From contig CAYIYM010000003.1 of assembly GCA_964367685.1 (NCBI GenBank), positions 1-64,000 of the forward strand: a stretch of DNA of 64,000 bases, read 5' to 3'. Of this stretch, positions 55,862-63,225 are shown piece after piece. Below the pieces are notes generated by a model. That model saw only the letters and a list, made by a program, of their open reading frames with translations. It did no database searches and was not told the DNA's origin. The stretch comes from CAUPWF01 sp964367685 (GTDB lineage: Bacteria > Bacillota > Clostridia > Lachnospirales > Lachnospiraceae). Numbering within the stretch: the first letter of the stretch is position 1; each line of letters begins with the position of its first letter. A program made the translations under genes and the position numbers.

Positions 55862-56512
55862 TTAATTCTTAATAATCGAAACTGTCCCATTTCCACCAAT
55901 TTTACATGCATTGGCTTCATCTGTATCAACATGCATTTCCAGTGTAAAACTATCATCTACTCTGATTTTTACATGATTTAATACAATTCCTCTTTCATTA
56001 TCCACTTTCACCGAAACGATTTCTCCATCATTTACTTTAGCTGCTTTCGCATCTTTCGGTGACATATGAATATGTCTTTGTGCAATAATACAACCTTCAT
56101 GAAGATAGATTGCTCCCTTAGGCCCTACAATGGCAATTGGTGATGAACCTGCCAAATGTCCTGACTCTCGAATTGGCGCCTTGATTCCTAATTTCACTGC
56201 ATCGGTTGCAGAAATTTCTACTTGAGACGCTTTTCTTACTGGTCCAAGTACTCTAACATTCTCTATAGCTCTAAGCTTTATACCTACGATAGTCACTGTT
56301 TCATTTGAAGCAAATTGACCACCCATAAGTTCTTTTTTCTTTGTTAATTGATATCCTTCCCCAAATAGTTGTTCCACGTGTTCTTGGGTCAAATGGATAT
56401 GTCTTGCCGATATTCCAACTGGTACAATAAATCCAGTTGTTTCAGATGATGTTTTTTCTTCCATTGCTTCTATCACTAATCTTGTGATTTTCTCGATTTG
56501 ATTTGATTCCAT
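55862..56512 (-). CDS. pduL: phosphate propanoyltransferase PduL
   Basis: 216 residues. Converts propionyl-CoA to propionyl phosphate and regenerates CoA inside the BMC. The two PduL repeats carry the metal-binding GISARHIHLT and AQRHIHMSP motifs, with the catalytic LAGSSPIAIVGP stretch between. The first 18 residues (NQIEKITRLVIEAMEE) form an amphipathic encapsulation helix. The ribosome site is weak (AGGTG). A hairpin precedes it in the 94-base spacer after the first BMC-H gene. Confidence 0.95.
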   Translation of the reverse strand: MESNQIEKITRLVIEAMEEKTSSETTGFIVPVGISARHIHLTQEHVEQLFGEGYQLTKKKELMGGQFASNETVTIVGIKLRAIENVRVLGPVRKASQVEISATDAVKLGIKAPIRESGHLAGSSPIAIVGPKGAIYLHEGCIIAQRHIHMSPKDAKAAKVNDGEIVSVKVDNERGIVLNHVKIRVDDSFTLEMHVDTDEANACKIGGNGTVSIIKN

Positions 56513-56550
56513 GCTACACCTGCACTTTCTCAGAATTTATAATAAATATA

Positions 56551-56589
56551 ATATAACCACTGTGTTCTCTAGGAGCACAGTGGTTATAT
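56551..56589 (-). other. intercistronic hairpin before pduL
   Basis: Perfect 14-bp stem, ATATAACCACTGTG with CACAGTGGTTATAT, 11-base loop. On the minus strand it is followed by an A/T-rich stretch without a clean run of T. It may act as partial terminator or as a 3' stabiliser that raises shell-gene mRNA relative to the genes beyond. Confidence 0.65.
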
Positions 56590-56606
56590 GCTCTAAATAA
56601 TCACTT

Positions 56607-56885
56607 CTACTTTACTTTTGGTAAAATTACTTCTACATCTGTATGTGGTCTTGGAATTACATGTGTTGCAACTAACTCTCCTAATGAAGAAGCGCTGTTT
56701 GCTCCAGCCTCTACAGCCGACTTAACTGCACCAACATCTCCGCGTACCATAATTGTTACCAATCCAGAACCAATCTTCTCTGTTCCTACAAGTGTTACAT
56801 TTGCTGCTTTACACATTGCGTCTGCTGCTTCAACTGCTGCTACTAAACCTCTTGTTTCGATCATTCCTAATGCTTCTTGTGCCAT
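56607..56885 (-). CDS. BMC-H shell protein (PduA/PduJ-like), copy 1
   Basis: 92 residues, one BMC domain forming hexagonal shell tiles. The pore loop is GSG (39-41), as in PduA-type pores that pass 1,2-propanediol. It closely resembles copy 2 at 57315-57590 (about 13 differences in 91 positions), and both share the same GGAGGACAAAAAA leader, so they are duplicates. Confidence 0.96.
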   Translation of the reverse strand: MAQEALGMIETRGLVAAVEAADAMCKAANVTLVGTEKIGSGLVTIMVRGDVGAVKSAVEAGANSASSLGELVATHVIPRPHTDVEVILPKVK

Positions 56886-56921
56886 TTTTTTGTCCTCCTT
56901 GAATGGTATTCATGTTTGTTG

Positions 56922-57269
56922 TTATTTTTGTTTTTTCTGTTGCTTTTTCTTTTGTTTCTCGTTCTCTTGGTGTTCTTCTTTCACTTTTTTAAATCTGCTT
57001 GCGCTTAATTTAACTAGCTTAACAGTTTCTTCATGTGGATTGGCGATTACTCCAGATTGTACTGGTGTCTTAATTGCATGTTTCTTAGCTGCTTCAATCG
57101 CTTCTGTTACAGATGCTACGTCTCCACTTATAATGATTGTTGCCAATCTCCCACCTAGTTTTCGCTCCCAACTCTCTAACGAAACTCCTGATGATTTACA
57201 CATAATATCGAGTGCGTCTACTGCTGCAACCACACCTACGATTTCAATAAACCCATATGATTTACTCAT
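56922..57269 (-). CDS. BMC-H shell protein with Lys/Gln/Glu-rich tail
   Basis: 115 residues: a BMC domain (1-about 88, pore loop GGR at 39-41) followed by a polar tail (91-115) rich in Lys, Gln and Glu that ends KQKKKQQKKQK. The tail lies on the C-terminal face and is probably disordered. Such tails may bind cargo, nucleic acid or a positioning protein. Composition resembles the small protein at 51766-52065. AAGGAG precedes the ATG. Confidence 0.92.
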   Translation of the reverse strand: MSKSYGFIEIVGVVAAVDALDIMCKSSGVSLESWERKLGGRLATIIISGDVASVTEAIEAAKKHAIKTPVQSGVIANPHEETVKLVKLSASRFKKVKEEHQENEKQKKKQQKKQK

Positions 57270-57314
57270 GTTCTCTCCTTAGCTACGTATGCATTTTGTT
57301 ACTGCACTGACATA

Positions 57315-57590
57315 TTATGCTTTTGGTAAGATTTTCTCAACGTCTGTATGTGGTCTTGGAATTACGTGTGTTGCTACTAATTCACCTAATCTAGATGCTG
57401 CTGCTGCTCCACTCTCTACTGCCGCTTTAACAGCTCCAACATCTCCACGTACCATAATTGTTACTAAACCAGAACCAATTTTCTCTGTTCCTACTAATGA
57501 AACCTCTGCTGATTTTGTCATTGCATCTGCTGCTTCAATTGCTGCTGTAAGTCCTCTTGTTTCGATCATTCCTAATGCTTCTTGTGCCAT
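57315..57590 (-). CDS. BMC-H shell protein (PduA/PduJ-like), copy 2
   Basis: 91 residues, near-duplicate of copy 1 with the same GSG pore loop. The start is ATG at 57590 (MAQEALGMIE) with GGAGG nine bases upstream; a longer frame to 57620 adds ten residues without a better site. Confidence 0.96.
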   Translation of the reverse strand: MAQEALGMIETRGLTAAIEAADAMTKSAEVSLVGTEKIGSGLVTIMVRGDVGAVKAAVESGAAAASRLGELVATHVIPRPHTDVEKILPKA

Positions 57591-57623
57591 TTTTTTGTCC
57601 TCCATAATGATTGTTTTCAATTT

Positions 57624-57935
57624 CTAGTTTTTGTCGAATGCATTTATTTTTAGCATTTTCTCAGTGTCTTTTGTTGGTCTTGCAATAATGTGATGTTGTA
57701 CAACCCCACCTATTTCATTTGCCTTTACAATCGCTGCTTCCATTGCTGCTTCTACATCGGTAACACCGCCTCTAAATTTAACACATACCAATAATGGTAC
57801 CTCTAATTCATCTGCGTTTCCAGGCTTATTTTTATCAAAGTGTTCTAATGTAACATTTGCCGCCTTGCATCCAGCATCTCCTGCCATAAATGCACATGTT
57901 AACCCATATACCTCTAATATTCCTACTGCTTCCAT
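57624..57935 (-). CDS. BMC-H shell protein with extended pore loop (GrpU-like)
   Basis: 103 residues. The BMC domain has an enlarged pore loop (DKNKPGNADELEV, 34-46) in place of the short GSG type. Length and loop recall the GrpU class of glycyl-radical BMC shell proteins, which can bind an iron-sulfur cluster. There is no cysteine in the loop here; cysteines are at 14, 23 and 51 only. AGAGGTGATGAGCG precedes the ATG. First of four consecutive BMC-H genes in transcription order. Confidence 0.9.
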   Translation of the reverse strand: MEAVGILEVYGLTCAFMAGDAGCKAANVTLEHFDKNKPGNADELEVPLLVCVKFRGGVTDVEAAMEAAIVKANEIGGVVQHHIIARPTKDTEKMLKINAFDKN

Positions 57936-57953
57936 CGCTCATCACCTCTTTTT

Positions 57954-59162
57954 CTATTGGTTGATAACTGCGATTTTCAGACCAGTCATTTCTAAATTCT
58001 TTCTATGTCCTTCGTTGATTTCCTCTAATGAGTATGTATCTGTAATTAACTTCTCAAGTGGAAGTCCAATACCTTTTGCTCTTTTTAAGAAATCAAATGT
58101 TGTTGCATAATCTCTAAGTGTGTATACCCAAGAACCAACAACTGTAATTTCTTTTGCACAAATATCAAAGTGTGGATTGATTGTTGCATCTCCACCATTG
58201 ATAAAGAATCCTAATTCACAAAGTCCACCACCATTGCGAATAAACTTGTAAATTGTAGCATGTGCCACTGGATTTCCTGTACATTGGAAAGCAAAATCTG
58301 CCAAATGACCATCGAATCTGTCTTCAACTGCCGCTGTCATTGCTTCAACACCCTTGTGTTCTTGGAAGTTTACAGATTTCTCTGCTCCCATTTCTTTCGC
58401 AAATTCAAGTCTTGCTGCGTTGCCATCTACTGCTACAATATTCTCAATCCCCATAGTTCTAAGAACTGCAATACATAACAAGCCAATTGGTCCACATCCT
58501 TGTACTACTACTCTAGAATTAAACCTTAAGATTCCCGTTGTTTTTGCTCTTTCAACCGCATGAATCAATACTGCTGCAGGTTCAATTAAAATTCTTGAAT
58601 AGAGATCCAAGTCACTTACATTAAACACTGTTGATCCACCACGTATTAAAATGTAATCAGCAAACCAGCCGTTAAAATGAATTTCATCATCAGGTAGTAA
58701 TCCATATACATCGGCCCCACCAACATTTTGCTTATTCATATCGAACATTGTTATGTCTGGGTTATCTTTAAATATCATACTCGTTACAACTTTATCACCA
58801 AGTCCAAGACTTTTTCCAGCACTATCTTTCTTTACGTTCTTACCGATCTTAACAATCTCTCCTGTTCCCTCATGTCCAAGTACTACTGGAATTAGGCTAA
58901 ACGGATCTCTCTTGAATTCGTGTGCGTCTGTTCCACAGATTCCACATCCTTCAATCTTAACTAAGATATCATCATCTCCAACTTCTGGAATCGGAAACTC
59001 CTTAATCTCATACTTTTCAAGTTCTGTAAGCATTGCAACTCTTGCGTGTGTTGGAATACTTCCATTTGAAGAATTGCTCTTTGTTGGCACTTGCCCTGTA
59101 CTTGTCATATTCTCAAGAACTTGTTTGATAATTTCTTCAATGTTTACATTTGTATTATCCAT
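57954..59162 (-). CDS. zinc alcohol dehydrogenase (MDR) with encapsulation peptide
   Basis: 402 residues. An N-terminal amphipathic helix (IEEIIKQVLENM, about 8-19) and a Ser/Asn-rich linker precede the enzyme, marking it as BMC cargo. The catalytic zinc site is CGICGTDAHE and GHEGTG; the nucleotide loop is GCGPIGLLC. It probably reduces propionaldehyde to propanol, or lactaldehyde to propanediol, to recycle NAD+ inside the BMC. Classical Pdu loci use an iron-type PduQ instead. The typical four-cysteine structural zinc loop is not seen. Confidence 0.9.
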   Translation of the reverse strand: MDNTNVNIEEIIKQVLENMTSTGQVPTKSNSSNGSIPTHARVAMLTELEKYEIKEFPIPEVGDDDILVKIEGCGICGTDAHEFKRDPFSLIPVVLGHEGTGEIVKIGKNVKKDSAGKSLGLGDKVVTSMIFKDNPDITMFDMNKQNVGGADVYGLLPDDEIHFNGWFADYILIRGGSTVFNVSDLDLYSRILIEPAAVLIHAVERAKTTGILRFNSRVVVQGCGPIGLLCIAVLRTMGIENIVAVDGNAARLEFAKEMGAEKSVNFQEHKGVEAMTAAVEDRFDGHLADFAFQCTGNPVAHATIYKFIRNGGGLCELGFFINGGDATINPHFDICAKEITVVGSWVYTLRDYATTFDFLKRAKGIGLPLEKLITDTYSLEEINEGHRKNLEMTGLKIAVINQ

Positions 59163-59177
59163 GAATACTCTCCTCTA

Positions 59178-60566
59178 TTATCTGATACATAAACTATCTT
59201 GCATTACACATCTTCTTCTCTTTGTAAATGTGCTTGCAGTTGTTAAACCTTCACCTGTTCTACTAGCAATTGTAAAAGTACAAATACTTTCTCCGCCAAA
59301 TCCTAGCGATGCATAAGAAGGACCGTTTTTCACCAATATAGCTGTATCTAATGCTTTTGCATATGTGGTAATTCTTTCCACATCTTTAGAATGAATATGT
59401 GCCGAATGACGATTTCCTTGCTCTAACCAAAGTGCTGCTTCAAGACCCTCTTCGAAATCTTTCACTCGAACAATACCAAGAATTGGCATCATTAATTCTT
59501 CTGCAATAAGTGGATGTTCTTTTTCACCTTCAAATATAATACAGCGAATATTGTCATCTACTTGAATTCCAATCATATTCAACAGCGTTTTTGCATCACG
59601 TCCTACACAATTTCGATTCAATTTTCCTTTCGCTAGTACTACATCTTTTAATCTTGCTTGCTCTTCTTCATTGATAACGAAACAACCTTGTTCATTCACC
59701 ATATAGTGCATAAGTTCATCAACGATTTCCGATACTGCAACTACTTCTTTCTCAGCGATACAAGGCAAGTTATTATCAAAGGTGCAACCATTGACGATAT
59801 CTTCTGCCGCCTTACGAATATTTGCAGTCTCATCAACCAATACCGGTGGATTTCCTGCTCCTGCTCCGATACCACGCTTTCCTGAAGAAAGAACTGCAGT
59901 TACAACTCCAGGACCTCCTGTCGCTGCAATCAACGGAATATCAGGGTGCTTCATCATAATTGAGCTATCTTCCATTGTCGGTTTAGCGAGTACAACTGCC
60001 ACATTATCTGGGCCTCCCGCTTCAATAGAAGCTTCATTCACTATATTTACTGCATAAATAGATGTTTTAACTGCAGCTGGATGTGGGCAAAATACAACGG
60101 TATTTCCTCCAGCTATCATTCCTATAGAGTTACAAATTACAGTCTCACTTGGGTTCGTACATGGCGTAATCGCTCCAATCACTCCAAATGGTCCCATCTC
60201 AACAAGTGTAAGTCCTCTATCTCCTGAAAATGCTTCTGTTGTAATATCTTCTGTTCCTGGTGTTTTTTCAGCAACAAGATGATGCTTTAGGATTTTATCT
60301 CCCACATTTCCCATCTTCGTTTCATCCACAGCCATTCTAGCAAGTATTTCTGCATTTTCTTTTGTTTTGCGACGCATGATTCGAATCATTTGTTCTCTCT
60401 GATCCATGGTCATCACTCTCATCTTTGCTTGTGCTTTTTTCGCAGCAGCCACTGCCTCATCCATAGTTTCAAATACACCATGTTTGTTTGTAGCTGGTTC
60501 CGAAATCTGCAATTTCGCAATTACTTGTTGTACAATCTCTTGTACTTCTATTTCGTTCACTGACAC
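59178..60566 (-). CDS. pduP: CoA-acylating propionaldehyde dehydrogenase
   Basis: 462 residues. Oxidises propionaldehyde to propionyl-CoA with NAD+. N-terminal encapsulation helix (IEVQEIVQQVIAKLQ, about 6-20) and linker, then the aldehyde dehydrogenase fold with GPFGVIGAITPCTNPSET and catalytic Cys269 in NNLPCIAEKEV. The start is GTG with AGGAGG seven bases upstream. Length and motifs match PduP closely. Confidence 0.95.
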   Translation of the reverse strand: MSVNEIEVQEIVQQVIAKLQISEPATNKHGVFETMDEAVAAAKKAQAKMRVMTMDQREQMIRIMRRKTKENAEILARMAVDETKMGNVGDKILKHHLVAEKTPGTEDITTEAFSGDRGLTLVEMGPFGVIGAITPCTNPSETVICNSIGMIAGGNTVVFCPHPAAVKTSIYAVNIVNEASIEAGGPDNVAVVLAKPTMEDSSIMMKHPDIPLIAATGGPGVVTAVLSSGKRGIGAGAGNPPVLVDETANIRKAAEDIVNGCTFDNNLPCIAEKEVVAVSEIVDELMHYMVNEQGCFVINEEEQARLKDVVLAKGKLNRNCVGRDAKTLLNMIGIQVDDNIRCIIFEGEKEHPLIAEELMMPILGIVRVKDFEEGLEAALWLEQGNRHSAHIHSKDVERITTYAKALDTAILVKNGPSYASLGFGGESICTFTIASRTGEGLTTASTFTKRRRCVMQDSLCIR

Positions 60567-60590
60567 GTGATTACCTCCTAAAAATTCAAC

Positions 60591-61070
60591 TTAACGACTT
60601 ATGACTTCTTCGAATACTTGTTTTCCATAAGCCGCTAGGGCTGTATCCTTTTCAGCACTTCCACCACTTACACCGAGTGCACCCACCAGTTTTCCATTTC
60701 GAAACAATGGTTCACCACCACCTATAATTACCACTTTTCCTTCATTTGTAAACTGCACTCCATAAAGAGAGGCTCCTGGCTTCGCCAATTCTGCTAATTG
60801 ACTCGTAGGCATTTGAAAGGCTGTTGATGTATAGGTCTTATTAAGAGCCACATCGAAACTTCCCATGAACGCATGATCCATGCAATGAATTGCAATTGGT
60901 CTCCCTGAAGCATTTGATACTGCTACAACAATAGACATTCCCATCTTTGTTGCTTCTGCTTCTACACATTCTATTAACTGTTTCGCTTCTTCTAATGTAA
61001 GTTCTGTTGTACTGTTTCTTGTTTGATTTATGACTGATTCCACTATTTCTTTGATGAGCTTTTCATTCAT
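60591..61070 (-). CDS. PduO C-terminal/GlcG/HbpS-like protein with encapsulation peptide
   Basis: 159 residues. The main domain (about 23-159) is of the GlcG/HbpS (DUF336) type, also found as the C-terminal half of PduO; IVVAVSNASGRPIAIHCMD and the GGGEPLFRNGKLVGALGVSGG end are typical. The PduO adenosyltransferase half is absent, in keeping with no B12 enzyme. The N-terminal helix (LIKEIVESVINQT) is a likely encapsulation signal. Function unknown; haem or redox sensing has been proposed for relatives. Confidence 0.88.
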   Translation of the reverse strand: MNEKLIKEIVESVINQTRNSTTELTLEEAKQLIECVEAEATKMGMSIVVAVSNASGRPIAIHCMDHAFMGSFDVALNKTYTSTAFQMPTSQLAELAKPGASLYGVQFTNEGKVVIIGGGEPLFRNGKLVGALGVSGGSAEKDTALAAYGKQVFEEVISR

Positions 61071-61088
61071 GAAAGTACCTCATATTAT

Positions 61089-61886
61089 TTATTTAGATAA
61101 TTGCTCCATTACTTTCTTTGTAATTGCTGCTACTAATTCTGCGTTTGCATCTGGAGTATCTTTCTTTGATCCACAAGAACCACAGCTGTGGCAGTTTGTC
61201 TCCCCTTTGTTTTGGCAAAGGTTTGCAGGATGCTTTCCTGGCAATCCCATTTGACGTCTGATTTCATATAATTTTTCAATTTGCTCTTTATCGAATTCTT
61301 TTGGACCGCCAAGCATTTTTGACTTATACAATAATTCTGCATAGAATTCCAATGATTCCATCTTGTGATATGCAGCTAGTAAATCAGTACTCCATGCAAG
61401 AGCACCATGGCTCTCAAGTAAAACTGCATCATAATATGGTAAGTACTTCTCTAAGTTATCTGGAATCTCTACTGTAGAAGGTGTACCATATTCAGCGATT
61501 GGAACACATCCTAGTGCAATTACAGCTTCTGGCATGATTGGTTGTGTTAATGGAATTCCTGCAATTGCAAAGCTAGTTGCATAAGTAGGATGTGCATGAA
61601 CTACCGATCCTACATCTGGTCTTTGCTCATATACACGTAAGTGCATTTTGATTTCCGATGATGGCTTAAATCCTTTGTTAGCTTGAAGGATATTTCCTTT
61701 TAAATCTACTTTACAAATATATTCAGGTGTCATGAATCCTTTTGATACACCAGTTGGTGTACATAGAATTTCATTTTCACTAATTCTTACTGAGAAGTTA
61801 CCATCGTTTGCAGCAACCATGTTTCTATCATATACTCTTTTACCTATTTCACACATTTGTTTTTTTACTTCGTATTCGTTTAACAT
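61089..61886 (-). CDS. fucA: class II aldolase (fuculose/rhamnulose-1-phosphate type) with C-terminal encapsulation peptide
   Basis: 265 residues. Splits a deoxyketose-1-phosphate to dihydroxyacetone phosphate and lactaldehyde. Zinc ligands are in VVHAHPTYAT and LESHGALAW; the phosphate loop is near NDGNFSVRI and TPTGVSKG. After the catalytic domain (to about 215) comes a cysteine-rich linker (NCHSCGSCGSKK) and an amphipathic helix NAELVAAITKKVMEQLSK (248-265) that looks like a C-terminal encapsulation signal. First gene after the promoter at 61981-62009; AGGAGG precedes the ATG. Confidence 0.9.
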   Translation of the reverse strand: MLNEYEVKKQMCEIGKRVYDRNMVAANDGNFSVRISENEILCTPTGVSKGFMTPEYICKVDLKGNILQANKGFKPSSEIKMHLRVYEQRPDVGSVVHAHPTYATSFAIAGIPLTQPIMPEAVIALGCVPIAEYGTPSTVEIPDNLEKYLPYYDAVLLESHGALAWSTDLLAAYHKMESLEFYAELLYKSKMLGGPKEFDKEQIEKLYEIRRQMGLPGKHPANLCQNKGETNCHSCGSCGSKKDTPDANAELVAAITKKVMEQLSK

Positions 61887-61953
61887 ATTGTCCTCCTAGA
61901 ATCTTCATTTCTGTTTTCGTTGTTAGTTTTATTGTTGTTTTTCTTTGCTTAAC

Positions 61954-62009
61954 ACCACATTGAATGTGGTTTATGTTTTGATTATAGCTTTTTTATTCGC
62001 TTTAGTCAA
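61954..62009 (-). promoter_or_regulatory. promoter and operator upstream of fucA
   Basis: On the minus strand TTGACT (62004-62009), exactly 17 bases, TATAAT (61981-61986), then the perfect 17-bp palindrome ACCACATTCAATGTGGT (61954-61970) at about +5 to +21. A further CCACAT half-site lies upstream at 62028-62033. The layout suggests a repressed start point for the aldolase-to-PduT section. The DeoR protein in the operon is a candidate repressor. Confidence 0.75.
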
Positions 62010-62048
62010 CATTTTAATCAGTATATATGTGGTTTTTCTTTGTATTTA

Positions 62049-62426
62049 TTATGTTCTTGTTATTTCACATGTGGAAAAACCTAATTTTTCTTCTACGTAC
62101 CCTACAATTGCTTCTTGAGCAGCCTCCACAGCCGATACCGTACCCGTGATAATCAGCGAACCACTGAACCTATCAATAAATCCTATATCTACGCCTGCCG
62201 CCTTAATTGCAATGTCACTAATAATAATTGCAGTTTCAGCTGGAGTAATCGTCAGAATTCCAATTGCAGATTTCGAGATATCTATCTCACTCTCCAATCC
62301 CAATTTTTCATACAATTTTTTATCTGGATTGGCAATAATATGGGCAAGTGTCAATTGCTTACCAGGAACAAGTTCCTGTACAATTCTTTGCTTTACTTCT
62401 TGTGACATTTTATCTGTGTATCCCAT
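62049..62426 (-). CDS. pduU: permuted BMC-H shell protein (PduU/EutS-like)
   Basis: 125 residues with the circularly permuted BMC fold of PduU/EutS. RIVQELVPGKQLTLAHIIANPD and the SAIGILTITPAETAIIISDIA segment align with PduU, and the C-terminus (STCEITRT) is nearly the same as in PduU. The N-terminal strand should form the small beta-barrel over the pore. One base separates it from the activase gene; GGAGG precedes the ATG. Confidence 0.94.
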   Translation of the reverse strand: MGYTDKMSQEVKQRIVQELVPGKQLTLAHIIANPDKKLYEKLGLESEIDISKSAIGILTITPAETAIIISDIAIKAAGVDIGFIDRFSGSLIITGTVSAVEAAQEAIVGYVEEKLGFSTCEITRT

Positions 62427-62427
62427 A

Positions 62428-63219
62428 CTATCCTCCTATCTGACATGGTATTGAACAGCTTTTTCGAACTGCCATTTGTAATGCCAACATCTTTTCTTGG
62501 GTTGGTGGTAAAAATTCTTCCATTTCATATTTGCGATTTAACCCAGCATACTTATCTTGCCCTAATCTATGATAAGGCAACAAATGAATACGAGCTACAT
62601 TTCCGATGCTTTCTGCAAATCGTGCAATCGCAGATATTTCTGCAATTGTATCATTAAATGTAGGAACCACTGGAATTCGGATGCTTAACTCAGTCAAATT
62701 AGAGGCTGCTACTTTCTTCGCATTTTCCAACATTAACTCATTCGACTTCCCCGTATAAGCCCTGTGCTTTTCAGCATCCATATGCTTGATATCCATTAGG
62801 TATTGATCTAGATATGGCAAATAAGATTCAACAACCGAATACTCTGCACATCCCATGCTCTCCATGGCAGTTGAAATCCCTGCCTCCTTCGCCGCTCTTA
62901 GTAAATCCCTTCCAAATTCAGGTTGACATAGGCTTTCACCACCCGAAAGGGTTAATCCTCCGCCTGTGCGCTTGTAATATGGGTAGTCTTTCATCACAGT
63001 TTCCATAACCTCGCCTACCGTCACATCTCTGCCAATTATTTTCGGTTTATTATTCACCGTCATTGTTTCTACTTGAAAGGATTGAGATTCTGGGTTGCAA
63101 CACCATTTGCATCTTAAAACACATCCTTTTAGAAAAACAATCGTTCGAATACCTACGCCGTCATGGATAGAGTATCGCTGAATATCAAAAATTCTTCCTT
63201 TTGTCTCTAGTATATCCAT
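62428..63219 (-). CDS. glycyl radical enzyme activase (radical SAM), short form
   Basis: 263 residues. Uses S-adenosylmethionine and a [4Fe-4S] cluster to place the glycyl radical on the enzyme coded just upstream. The cluster motif is CVLRCKWC (Cys33, 37, 40), with the GGxxxS-type SGGESLCQP SAM site. Most activases of propanediol/glycerol-type enzymes carry a ferredoxin insert with eight cysteines after the first motif; here only about 35 residues without such cysteines lie there. Six bases follow the enzyme gene. Confidence 0.95.
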   Translation of the reverse strand: MDILETKGRIFDIQRYSIHDGVGIRTIVFLKGCVLRCKWCCNPESQSFQVETMTVNNKPKIIGRDVTVGEVMETVMKDYPYYKRTGGGLTLSGGESLCQPEFGRDLLRAAKEAGISTAMESMGCAEYSVVESYLPYLDQYLMDIKHMDAEKHRAYTGKSNELMLENAKKVAASNLTELSIRIPVVPTFNDTIAEISAIARFAESIGNVARIHLLPYHRLGQDKYAGLNRKYEMEEFLPPTQEKMLALQMAVRKSCSIPCQIGG

Positions 63220-63225
63220 AGACTC

